Source: Alphaproteobacteria bacterium (lineage in GTDB: Bacteria > Pseudomonadota > Alphaproteobacteria > CAAGCB01 > CAG-977). Taken from it: DNA of 20,217 bases. The translations under genes were made by a program, and so were the position numbers. Numbering within the stretch: position 1 is the first letter of the stretch; every line of letters starts with the position of its first letter. Below, in pieces: positions 1-6,411 of the stretch. The notes under the pieces were generated by a model. That model ran no database searches, had not been told where the DNA came from, and saw nothing but the letters and a program-made list of their open reading frames with translations. The stretch is from positions 1 to 20,217 of the forward strand of contig JAJXEL010000020.1 in NCBI GenBank assembly GCA_021639925.1, in the 5' to 3' direction.

Positions 1-144
1 CAGATATATACTTACTATCAACGTATTTTATCATTATCGCATACATACCGGAAAATACGGTCATGTCGGAATTTGATCGTTTTTTGAGGAAAGACTACCG
101 AAACGCGAAAAAGTTTATGCGGGGATTTTTTGACTTTCTGATCA

Positions 145-169
145 GGGGCGAAAAGTTTTCGTCCTTTTC
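145..169 (+). terminator. Possible intrinsic terminator, plus strand
   Basis: Arms at 146-153 and 157-164 form an 8-bp stem (one G-U pair) around a 3-nt loop. The stem is followed on the plus strand by TTTTCTTTTATTT. On the minus strand no T tract follows, so it would end a rightward transcript entering from outside the window rather than the qseC operon. No plus-strand gene ending here is visible in positions 1-145, so the assignment is tentative. The rest of 1-171 holds nothing I can recognise. Confidence 0.35.
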
Positions 170-171
170 TT

Positions 172-1524
172 TTATTTCGTCTGCGGCAGAATTGTTACGC
201 AAAATCCGTTCGCCGTATTGGCGTAATCTGTCTGGCAGCGATAAACCGAAGCGATTTTGGTTATGATGGACAGGCCCAGTCCGCTGCCGTCGATTTTTTG
301 GCCGGCCGGGCGGTAAAATCTTTGTCCCAAGTGTTTAAGTTGTTCGGGGGCGACGGTTGTATCAGAGTTACAAACGCTGATTTTGCCGTCTGTTAGCGTT
401 ATGGTGACAGTCGCGCCGGCGGGGCTGTATTTGACGGCGTTATCAACCAGATTGCGCAGCATCAGCGCAACCCAGACGGGATTGCCGTTTTGAAACGGCG
501 GCGGGCCGGAAATTTGTTCATTAAGGGTAATTTGTTTCGCCGCTGCGGCCGGAGCGTATTCGTCTTTTATCCGGGCGGCGATCTGTTGCCAGTCCAAAGG
601 TTCATTATCGCGCGGCAGGGCGTCAAGGCCGGTTTCGATCCGCGAAAAGGCCAGCAGTTGTTCTACCAGGCGCGTTGAACGGTCTATGCCGTGTTCCAGT
701 TTGTGAAGCGATTCTTTGATGGCCCGCGGATTGTCCGCGGACATTTGTGCGACTTCCAGCTGGACTTTTAAAGCGCTTAGCGGGCTGCGCAGTTCATGGG
801 CGGAATCGGCGATAAAATGGCGTTCCCTTTGGAGCATGTCTTCTATTCTGGCGAAAAGCCGGTTGACTTCGCGGGTCAAGGGGGTGACTTCCGCGGGAAT
901 ATTTGTTTCGTCTATCGGGGACAGGTCGTCGGCCGCGCGGGTTTTCAGCTGCGCCGCCAGGCGATTTAAAGAAGAAAATTCTTTTGTCAGCATGAAAATA
1001 ATGGCCGCCAGCAAAACGGCCAGGCCGATTCCCCAGGGAGCCATGAATTCTTCAAACATATCTTCGACAATTTCGTTGCGGAAGTCCAGTTCCTGGCCGA
1101 CGGCGACAATATACTGTTTATCCGTTGACATCAGTCTGATAACGCGCCAGTCTTCGTCATCAATCCGTTCTGTTCCAAAGCTGCCCGTTTTGCCGAACGC
1201 AGGAAAATCACGGCCTTTTTCCCCGTCGTGAAAAACACGTTCCCCGGCGTTGTTGAAAACGGCAAAACCGATTGCTTCTTCTTCGTTTTCCGCATTGGGA
1301 ATATCGTCAATCAGCCTGTCGCTGATTTTTTGGATTCCCGGGGCCGCATGTGTCCAATCCGCTATTGACAATTGGCGCGCCAGGGCAATCTGGTAAGTAT
1401 CGAAAAACTCGTTGACTTTTTCACGGCATTCTTTCCAGGACAGAACGCCCGCCGCTGTAAAAACGGCCAGGGAAATTAATGCGAAAAAGATCATCAGCCT
1501 GAAACGCAGATTGAGTTTGCGCAT
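172..1524 (-). CDS. qseC: QseC-type sensor histidine kinase
   Basis: Inner-membrane sensor kinase that should autophosphorylate on a histidine and pass the phosphate to the regulator encoded just upstream. Counting from the ATG, there is a membrane segment at about residues 8-28, a periplasmic sensing region of about 130 residues, a second membrane segment at about 163-181, then a HAMP-like linker. The H-box is IADSAHELRSPLSALK with the phospho-acceptor at His243, followed by an N-box (NLVDNAVKYSP) and a G-box (DGSGLGLSI). The H-box region is very close to E. coli QseC. I chose the ATG at 1524 (450 aa). A TTG nine bases upstream extends the frame, but the GGAGGA Shine-Dalgarno is about 9 nt from the ATG and almost touches the TTG. 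The gene begins a few bases after the qseB stop, so the pair is co-transcribed. Family certain; the QseC subgroup is likely; the signal is unknown. Confidence 0.92.
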   Translation of the reverse strand: MRKLNLRFRLMIFFALISLAVFTAAGVLSWKECREKVNEFFDTYQIALARQLSIADWTHAAPGIQKISDRLIDDIPNAENEEEAIGFAVFNNAGERVFHDGEKGRDFPAFGKTGSFGTERIDDEDWRVIRLMSTDKQYIVAVGQELDFRNEIVEDMFEEFMAPWGIGLAVLLAAIIFMLTKEFSSLNRLAAQLKTRAADDLSPIDETNIPAEVTPLTREVNRLFARIEDMLQRERHFIADSAHELRSPLSALKVQLEVAQMSADNPRAIKESLHKLEHGIDRSTRLVEQLLAFSRIETGLDALPRDNEPLDWQQIAARIKDEYAPAAAAKQITLNEQISGPPPFQNGNPVWVALMLRNLVDNAVKYSPAGATVTITLTDGKISVCNSDTTVAPEQLKHLGQRFYRPAGQKIDGSGLGLSIITKIASVYRCQTDYANTANGFCVTILPQTK

Positions 1525-1529
1525 GTTAT

Positions 1530-2186
1530 TCAATCCTCCATAATATAGCCGATTTTATTGATCGTTTTGACGATGTCTTTGCCGAGTTTTTTGCGCAGAT
1601 GGTGAATGTGGACTTCCACGGCGTTGCTGGAAACGTCGTCGTTCCAGGAATAAATTTTATTTTCAATGGCTTCTTTGGACAGGACTTTGTTGCGGTTAAA
1701 CAAAAGAAGTTCCAAAAGAGCCGTTTCTTTGGGGGACAGAGTGATTTCCCGTTCGTTAAAAAACGTTTTGCGGGTTTGCGGGTTGAACGTGATTTCCCGG
1801 TATTTGATTTCAGGGGCGCTGACGCCGCTGCTGCGGCGGATCAGGGCGTTCAGGCGGGCCTGGACTTCTTTAAGGGAAAAAGGTTTGCCGAGGTAATCGT
1901 CAGCGCCGTTGTTCAGGCCGGCGATCCTTTCGTCTACGTCGCCGCGCGCGGTTAAAATCAATACCGGCGCTGTATATCCCTGGGCGCGCCAGTCTTTTAA
2001 AATCGAAAGACCGTCGCGTCCCGGCAGCCCCAGATCAAGGACGACAGCGTCGTATCCGGTTTGAAGCAAGGCTTCGTGTCCGTCATTGCCGTCGGAAAAC
2101 CAGTCGACGGTAAAGCCCAGTTTTTCCAGGCCGTTTTTTATGCCGTCGCCGATCAGGCTGTCGTCCTCGATAAGTAAAATACGCAT
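1530..2186 (-). CDS. qseB: QseB-type OmpR-family response regulator
   Basis: Two-component response regulator of 218 aa: an N-terminal receiver domain (about 1-120) and a C-terminal OmpR/PhoB winged helix (about 125-218). Visible receiver residues are Asp8 and Asp9, the phospho-acceptor Asp51 (VVLDLGLPG), Thr79 and Lys101 (GKPFSL). The DNA-binding part has SNAVEVHIHHLRKKLG and ends NKIGYIMED. Identity to E. coli QseB is obvious at both ends. The start lies one base after the ygiW stop and the TGA is 5 nt ahead of the kinase ATG, so the three genes form one unit. It probably binds the CTTAAG direct repeat at 2613-2629 and regulates its own operon; that is inferred from the PmrA/QseB family. 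Confidence 0.93.
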   Translation of the reverse strand: MRILLIEDDSLIGDGIKNGLEKLGFTVDWFSDGNDGHEALLQTGYDAVVLDLGLPGRDGLSILKDWRAQGYTAPVLILTARGDVDERIAGLNNGADDYLGKPFSLKEVQARLNALIRRSSGVSAPEIKYREITFNPQTRKTFFNEREITLSPKETALLELLLFNRNKVLSKEAIENKIYSWNDDVSSNAVEVHIHHLRKKLGKDIVKTINKIGYIMED

Positions 2187-2187
2187 T

Positions 2188-2550
2188 TTATTTCTTCAGC
2201 GTTACGACGTCTACGTCGATTTCCGTGTCTTTAAACATGTCTTTATCGACTTCGCCTTCAATGATTAATTCGCTGTCGGGAGTGGCGGTGACGCCTTTCC
2301 AGTCGTCGTCGTCAATTTCAATCGTAATCGTTCCGGTTGCGTCTTTGAACAGGTATTTTTCATTGCCCAGGCTTTTTTCGATTTTCCCGGCCAGTTTGAC
2401 GGGAGTATCATCGGAAACTTTCAATGCTTCCGCAACCGTCATGACAGGCAGACCGGGGCCCTGAAAACCGCCGCGGGGCTGTTGGGCCAGCGCGTTGCCG
2501 GACAAACCGAAAACCAAAGCCAGAGAGGTTAATGTCATGAATTTTTTCAT
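2188..2550 (-). CDS. ygiW: YgiW/VisP-family periplasmic OB-fold protein
   Basis: Small secreted protein of 120 aa in the bacterial OB-fold (YgiW/DUF388) family. A signal peptide runs to about residue 22, with a likely cleavage after Ala-Leu-Ala. The mature part has the family pattern PVKLAGKIEKSLGNEKYLFKD, then GTITIEIDDDDW, then an IEGEVDKD strand and a valine-rich end. Family members are linked to stress tolerance and to QseBC signalling in Enterobacteriaceae and Pasteurellaceae; the molecular ligand here cannot be read from sequence. It is the first gene of the operon, with a good Shine-Dalgarno (AAGGAG) and only one base before qseB. An unusually acidic run (residues EIDDDDW) might bind cations; that is inference. 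Confidence 0.88.
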   Translation of the reverse strand: MKKFMTLTSLALVFGLSGNALAQQPRGGFQGPGLPVMTVAEALKVSDDTPVKLAGKIEKSLGNEKYLFKDATGTITIEIDDDDWKGVTATPDSELIIEGEVDKDMFKDTEIDVDVVTLKK

Positions 2551-2573
2551 TTCGTTTCTCCTTAATTAACAGT

Positions 2574-2607
2574 CATGTTGTTTTCGTGATGATTTCAGTT
2601 CAACATG
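2574..2607. repeat. 7-bp inverted repeat in ygiW leader
   Basis: CATGTTG (2574-2580) and CAACATG (2601-2607) are perfect inverted copies separated by 20 bases. They lie between the CTTAAG operator and the ygiW Shine-Dalgarno. It could be an mRNA hairpin or a second protein-binding site; the sequence alone does not decide. Confidence 0.5.
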
Positions 2608-2612
2608 GCGAA

Positions 2613-2629
2613 CTTAAGGAACGCTTAAG
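2613..2629 (-). promoter_or_regulatory. PmrA/QseB-type operator: CTTAAG-N5-CTTAAG
   Basis: Two perfect CTTAAG hexamers (2613-2618 and 2624-2629) are spaced by 5 bases, so they repeat every 11 bp on one face of the helix. This is the known architecture of PmrA and QseB binding sites. The box begins about 60 bp upstream of the ygiW start codon and 10 bp from the end of the thioesterase frame. The likely reading is autoregulation of ygiW-qseBC by phosphorylated QseB with the box near the -35 position. I could not pick out a convincing -10 element. Confidence 0.75.
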
Positions 2630-2634
2630 TCGTT

Positions 2635-3366
2635 TTATTCTTTTTTCCAATGAATCCGCACGCGCGAAAAATCCTTTGTTTTATCAGGCGATGCGATCCT
2701 GTGCGTCGTCGTCAGGCCGTCGGTTTGAGTAAAGACGGCAATGTCGTCGTCAAATACGGCGGGTTTTTTAAAAGCTATTTCCATTTCCGCAATTTCGCGG
2801 GTTTTCCTGAAATCATGCGAAACGCTTTCCGCCGCCCACAAAGGATATACGGCGTTATTAACGTGGTCGTTTATGTCTATATCGTCGTAACGCACGGCAA
2901 ATGAAGTTACGGAATCGTCTCTTTCCGGCAAAGGTATTGCCGGAAAAACCGTATCGATCATGCGTTCGTTATGCAGAATATAGGACGGCAGGTTTTTTGC
3001 CACGGCAACGGGGCGCAGTGTTTCCAGGCTGATTAATGCCCACTGGCTGGACGCGAAAAACAAAAGTTCGCCGTTTTCGGTTTCCGCTTTGAAATCGCGG
3101 ATTCCGCTGACGGCCGTTTTGCCCGACGCCCATGTTGTTAATACGAATTTTTCCTGCCATTGCGGCAGGCGGTTGATTTTTAAATGGTAATTCGCGCCGA
3201 CCCAGCCGATTCCGTGAGACAGGCAGAATTCATATCCGACGCCGAGCGCGTCCGCGTGCGCGTCTGCGGCGTCCTGAAACAGGTTAAACAGGCAGTGCAG
3301 GCGCAGTTGTTTTTTGCGGTCGCATTCATAAATTTTGACAATATGAGGCAAAGCAAGCGTTTCCAT
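2635..3366 (-). CDS. Acyl-ACP thioesterase (double hot-dog)
   Basis: A 243-aa protein of the acyl-ACP thioesterase family (PF01643), which hydrolyses acyl-ACP to release free fatty acids in the cytoplasm. Two tandem hot-dog domains are visible, about residues 5-135 and 150-240. The second carries the catalytic signature DINDHVNNAVYPLW, with Asp164, Asn166 and His168 as candidate catalytic residues and a following acidic residue at 180. No signal peptide or membrane segment is present. The start has a GGAGA Shine-Dalgarno and lies back to back with the EamA transporter gene, sharing a 72-bp intergenic region. Chain-length preference cannot be judged. It ends 10 bp short of the ygiW operator, so some read-through into that operon is possible. 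Confidence 0.88.
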   Translation of the reverse strand: METLALPHIVKIYECDRKKQLRLHCLFNLFQDAADAHADALGVGYEFCLSHGIGWVGANYHLKINRLPQWQEKFVLTTWASGKTAVSGIRDFKAETENGELLFFASSQWALISLETLRPVAVAKNLPSYILHNERMIDTVFPAIPLPERDDSVTSFAVRYDDIDINDHVNNAVYPLWAAESVSHDFRKTREIAEMEIAFKKPAVFDDDIAVFTQTDGLTTTHRIASPDKTKDFSRVRIHWKKE

Positions 3367-3377
3367 GTTTTCTCCGT

Positions 3378-3406
3378 TTGTTTTTTCCGATGTCCGGCGT
3401 TATACT
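3378..3406 (+). promoter_or_regulatory. Sigma70-type promoter of the EamA operon
   Basis: TTGTTT (3378-3383), a 17-bp spacer and TATACT (3401-3406) would start transcription near 3413, about 26 nt ahead of the chosen EamA start. Read on the other strand, the same AT step gives TATAAC (3399-3404), a possible -10 for the divergent thioesterase gene, although no good -35 accompanies it. Confidence 0.5.
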
Positions 3407-3438
3407 GCGCCGCGTTTTGTCTGATGAAAGAATCTATA

Positions 3439-4359
3439 ATGAAAGACGATAAATTAAAAGGCGTTTTTTGGGCGGGGCTGAGCATGGTGTTATGGGCCAG
3501 TTCTTTTCCCGTCGGGCGGACGTTGATTTCTAACCAAATGACGGATCCGGTGACGCTGGGCATGCTGCGTTTCGGTTTGGGCGGAGTGCTGATGTTGGCG
3601 TTCGGGCCGTTTTTAAAGCTGCGCGGGTTATTCCGGTTTTCAATAAAAGACGGCGTTTGTCTGGCTTTGCTGGGGTTGCTGGGAACGGCGCTGATGGCGA
3701 TTTTCCTGTTTACGGCACAAAAAACGATTTCTTCGGTTAATTCGTCAATGATCGAAGCTTTGTCGCCGTTATTGATTTTTATTTTAAACTTGTGTCTGAC
3801 ACGCCGGTTTTCCGCATGGCAGGCGGCCGGTCTTTTGTTCGGGTTCGGCGGCTGTCTGATGGTGTTAAAAGTTGTGACGTTTGACGGATTTTATCTGGAA
3901 TCTTATCAATTCGGAGATTTTTTAATCCTTTGTTCGTCTTTGTGCTGGTCGTTGTATTCCGTTTTGGGGCGTCCTGTCATTATGCGTGTCGGGGCATACA
4001 AATTTACCGCGTGGACGATGTTGTTCGGGGCGTTATGGCTGCTGGTGATTGACATCGCGGACTATGACGCCGTGATCTGGCCGAAAACAGGGTATGCCTG
4101 GGCTTTGGTCGGGTATTTCGCGGCTTTCCCGGCGGCGGTGGCTTTTTACGCCTGGAATGCGGCGCAGAACTATATTTCGCTGGCGTTATTGAGTCTGTCC
4201 GAGTACTTTACGCCATTCTGTACGGCTTTGATCGCTTTTGTGTGGCTGGGGGAAGGAATTACGATTTCCCAGATGACGGGCGCTTTGATTATCTGCGGGG
4301 CGGTGCTGATCGAACCGGAAATAACCGCTTTGTTAAAAAGGAAAAAAAATGCAGGATAA
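3439..4359 (+). CDS. EamA/DMT-family transporter
   Basis: Inner-membrane permease of the drug/metabolite transporter superfamily, 306 aa with about ten hydrophobic segments arranged as two EamA repeats (about residues 9-145 and 158-298). Typical features are the opening WAGLSMVLWASSFPVGR and the second-repeat ALLSLSEYFTPFCTALIAFVWLGE. The substrate is unknown; family members export amino acids, nucleotides or other small metabolites. The open frame extends upstream to 3184, but that part is antisense to the thioesterase and crosses the promoter. ATGs at 3424 and 3439 are both possible. I prefer 3439 because 3424 would leave only about 11 nt of leader. The 3' end overlaps the methyltransferase start by 11 nt, suggesting one operon and perhaps a shared substrate. 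Confidence 0.88.
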   Translation: MKDDKLKGVFWAGLSMVLWASSFPVGRTLISNQMTDPVTLGMLRFGLGGVLMLAFGPFLKLRGLFRFSIKDGVCLALLGLLGTALMAIFLFTAQKTISSVNSSMIEALSPLLIFILNLCLTRRFSAWQAAGLLFGFGGCLMVLKVVTFDGFYLESYQFGDFLILCSSLCWSLYSVLGRPVIMRVGAYKFTAWTMLFGALWLLVIDIADYDAVIWPKTGYAWALVGYFAAFPAAVAFYAWNAAQNYISLALLSLSEYFTPFCTALIAFVWLGEGITISQMTGALIICGAVLIEPEITALLKRKKNAG

Positions 4360-4963
4360 GCAGTTTTGGAACGCCAACTGGGCCGCGTGGCAGGAAGATT
4401 TTACCCCGTCGCCGTTCGCGCAAAAAGCCTTTAAGCTGATGAAAATAAAAGATATGCGCGATATTCTGGATCTGGGGTGCGGCAAAGGGCGCAACAGTTT
4501 GTTTTTCGCCGCGAACGGATTGAATGTGACGGCTATGGATATTTCGGACGAGGCGCTGGAAACGGTCGGTCGTCTGCGTCACCCGAAAATTACGACAGTC
4601 TGCGCGGATATTGCCGATGCTGATCTGGGAAAAGAAAAATATGACGCGGTATTCGCGTGTCTTTCCCTGCATTATTTCGGCGATTTGCAAACGCGGCGGA
4701 TCATTGAAAAAATTTACCGCGCTTTGCGGCCGGGCGGACTGTTTTTTATCCGGTGCAAATCCGTTAAAGACCGCTTTTACGGTATCGGAGAACAAATCGG
4801 CGAAGATATTTTTTCCGACGATCTGACGCGTCATTTTTTCCGACCGGAGTATATGCGGGACATTTTATCCGCTTTTGAAACCGCCGCCGTTACGGAAGCT
4901 GAAGAAGATTATTTCGGTCCCTGCGCTTTTGTCGACGCCATTGCGGTAAAAGCGTTGTCTTGA
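4349..4963 (+). CDS. Class I SAM-dependent methyltransferase
   Basis: A 204-aa cytosolic protein with the Rossmann-type SAM-binding fold. Motif I is LDLGCGKGRNS (Asp41 to Gly47). An acidic residue at the end of strand beta-2 (AMDIS, Asp64) should contact the SAM ribose. ALRPGGLFFIRCKS is the usual post-motif III segment. Overall it resembles the small TehB/Methyltransf_25-type enzymes, whose substrates range from tellurite to small organics, so no substrate is assigned. A Shine-Dalgarno (AAGGA) sits inside the end of the upstream transporter gene, and the two frames overlap by 11 nt. The TGA stop coincides with the -35 element of the next promoter, so read-through transcripts would also carry the guanine riboswitch. 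Confidence 0.85.
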   Translation: MQDKQFWNANWAAWQEDFTPSPFAQKAFKLMKIKDMRDILDLGCGKGRNSLFFAANGLNVTAMDISDEALETVGRLRHPKITTVCADIADADLGKEKYDAVFACLSLHYFGDLQTRRIIEKIYRALRPGGLFFIRCKSVKDRFYGIGEQIGEDIFSDDLTRHFFRPEYMRDILSAFETAAVTEAEEDYFGPCAFVDAIAVKALS

Positions 4964-4988
4964 CATTCGGGCGTTTTGTTCTTATAAA
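4960..4988 (+). promoter_or_regulatory. Strong sigma70-type promoter of guanine deaminase
   Basis: A consensus TTGACA (4960-4965), a 17-bp spacer and TATAAA (4983-4988) are visible. Transcription should begin near 4995, only a few bases before the riboswitch P1 helix. Element quality and placement make this the clearest promoter in the window. Confidence 0.8.
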
Positions 4989-4999
4989 ATCAAAAACGG

Positions 5000-5062
5000 C
5001 TCATATAATTCCGCCGCGACGGGGGAAGTTTCTACTGAACAAAGTCCGTGTTCTGCTATGAG
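5000..5062 (+). ncRNA. Purine (guanine-class) riboswitch aptamer
   Basis: The core of the purine riboswitch is readable. P1 is CTCATA (5000-5005) with TATGAG (5057-5062). J1/2 begins TAAT (5006-5009). P2 is formed by 5009-5015 and 5021-5027. J2/3 is the invariant GTTTCTAC (5028-5035). P3 is GAACA (5037-5041) with TGTTC (5049-5053). The J3/1 ligand-pairing base, equivalent to position 74 of the B. subtilis xpt aptamer, is C5056, which predicts guanine rather than adenine. Equivalents of U22, U47 and U51 are conserved (5006, 5029, 5033). Oddities: position 73 is G instead of A, P2 has a G-G mismatch (5013/5023), and the L2/L3 loops are not the usual sequences. The gene downstream encodes guanine deaminase, which independently supports the ligand call. 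Confidence 0.85.
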
Positions 5063-5103
5063 TGTTCGAAGCGCTGTTGTCAACGGCGGTCGGGCATTTT
5101 TTT
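5063..5103 (+). terminator. Intrinsic terminator: riboswitch expression platform
   Basis: Immediately after P1, TGTTCGA (5063-5069) pairs with TCGGGCA (5090-5096), allowing two G-U pairs. Stacked on it, CGCTGTT (5072-5078) pairs with AACGGCG (5082-5088) around a GTC loop. Seven Ts follow (5097-5103). The hairpin sits between the aptamer and the guanine deaminase start, so control is probably by transcription attenuation. CCGCCG in P2 (5011-5016) is fully complementary to CGGCGG in the 3' arm (5084-5089), a possible antiterminator. Confidence 0.75.
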
Positions 5104-5126
5104 ATGTCTTGAAAAGGAAAAAGCGA

Positions 5127-6392
5127 ATGAGTGTTCAGGTTATTAAAGGTCATATCGTGCACGCGCCGTCTTTCGGCCGGCTGGACGTTTTGGAAAACGG
5201 CTGCATCGTTTTAAACGACGGTAAAATCGACGGCGTTTTTGCCGAAGTCCCGGAACCGTATCAATCCGCCGCGTCCGTTGATTACGGCGACCGGCTGGTT
5301 ATGCCTTCGTTCGCCGATATGCATATGCACGCGCCCCAATTTGCCATGCTGGGAATGGGTATGGATCTGCCTTTGCTGGACTGGCTGGATACGTATACCT
5401 TTAAAACGGAAGCGGCCTTTAAAGATACGGGTTATGCCCGCGGCGTTTATCAAAAGCTGGCGCGGGAAATGATTGCCAACGGGACGACGCGGGTCTGCGC
5501 TTTTTCTTCGCTGCACCGCGAATCAACGATGATTTTAATGGAAGAATTTGAAAAAGCCGGCATGACCGGGTATGTCGGCAAAGTCAATATGGACCGCAAT
5601 TCCGGTGACGTATTGACCGAAACGACCGCGGAATCCATACGCGAAACGGAACGCTGGCTGGACGAAGCGTCGGGTAAGTTTGAACATATCAAGCCGATTT
5701 TAACGCCGCGTTTTACGCCGACCTGCACAAATGAATTAATGGCTTTTCTGGGGCGTCTGGCGCAGGAAAGGCATTTGCCCGTGCAGTCGCATTTATCTGA
5801 AAATACTTCTGAAATCGCGTGGGTTAAAGAACTGCACCCCGATTGTTCGCAGTATTGGGAAAGTTATAAAAAATTCGGTCTGTTTAACGACAGAACCGTT
5901 ATGGCGCATTGCGTTCATTCCGACGAACGCGAACGCAAGGCCATGAAGGATAACGGCGTATGGGTCGCGCATTGTCCGGATTCCAACATCAATTTAATCA
6001 GCGGCACGGCGCCGGTGCGCAAGATGATGAACGAAGGGGTGCGCGTAACGTTGGGATCCGACATTGCCGGCGGCGCTTTGCTGGCGATGAATCAGGTTGT
6101 TACGGCGGCGATCCGCGCGTCCAAAGCCAAGCGGATTGAAACAAACTGGGGGGACGAATTTTTAACGGTAGCCGAAGCGTTTTATCTGGGTACGACGAGC
6201 GGCGCGAAATTTTTCGGCGCGGGCGACGGTTTCGCCAAAGGCGACAAGCTGCATGCGGTCGTTGTCGATGACGCTTCTTTGCCTCCCGCTGCGAAGAAGC
6301 TGTCGGTCAAAGAACGTTTCGAACGCGCTTTGTATCTGATGAACAAAGACAATATCATCGCCGTTTACAGCGACGGCCGGCAGGTGAAATAA
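5127..6392 (+). CDS. guaD: Guanine deaminase
   Basis: Zinc-dependent amidohydrolase, 421 aa, that converts guanine to xanthine and ammonia in purine salvage or catabolism. The family pattern is clear: MPSFADMHMHAPQFA with metal ligands His66 and His68, then the guanine-deaminase hallmark DLPLLDWLDTYTFKTE. Further likely metal or catalytic residues are His222 and Glu225 (SHLSEN), His261 (MAHCVH) and Asp322 (LGSDIAGG), with AHCPDSN before the last. The open frame reaches back to 5058, but that ATG lies in the riboswitch P1 strand and the extra 23 residues would be encoded by the terminator. The ATG at 5127 has an AGGA Shine-Dalgarno at the proper distance and gives the usual amidohydrolase N-terminal beta strands. 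Expression should be controlled by the aptamer directly upstream. Confidence 0.93.
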   Translation: MSVQVIKGHIVHAPSFGRLDVLENGCIVLNDGKIDGVFAEVPEPYQSAASVDYGDRLVMPSFADMHMHAPQFAMLGMGMDLPLLDWLDTYTFKTEAAFKDTGYARGVYQKLAREMIANGTTRVCAFSSLHRESTMILMEEFEKAGMTGYVGKVNMDRNSGDVLTETTAESIRETERWLDEASGKFEHIKPILTPRFTPTCTNELMAFLGRLAQERHLPVQSHLSENTSEIAWVKELHPDCSQYWESYKKFGLFNDRTVMAHCVHSDERERKAMKDNGVWVAHCPDSNINLISGTAPVRKMMNEGVRVTLGSDIAGGALLAMNQVVTAAIRASKAKRIETNWGDEFLTVAEAFYLGTTSGAKFFGAGDGFAKGDKLHAVVVDDASLPPAAKKLSVKERFERALYLMNKDNIIAVYSDGRQVK

Positions 6393-6411
6393 AAGAACCG
6401 ATTAAAAACAA

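Noticed and set aside
63..266. 67-aa plus-strand open frame at the left edge
   Set aside because: Nearly half is antisense to the kinase gene, there is no Shine-Dalgarno, and a terminator-like hairpin lies in the middle.
716..1231. 171-aa plus-strand open frame opposite qseC
   Set aside because: Serine-rich, low-complexity translation without any domain; it is the mirror of a well-supported kinase gene.
3184..3438. N-terminal extension of the EamA transporter
   Set aside because: It is antisense to the thioesterase, crosses the predicted promoter and encodes nothing like a transporter.
4289..4834. 181-aa minus-strand open frame opposite the methyltransferase
   Set aside because: No family features, no ribosome binding site, and it overlaps a gene with clear SAM-binding motifs.
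5058..5126. 23-residue extension of guanine deaminase
   Set aside because: The upstream ATG is part of the riboswitch P1 helix and the extension is encoded by the terminator; the start at 5127 has a proper Shine-Dalgarno.
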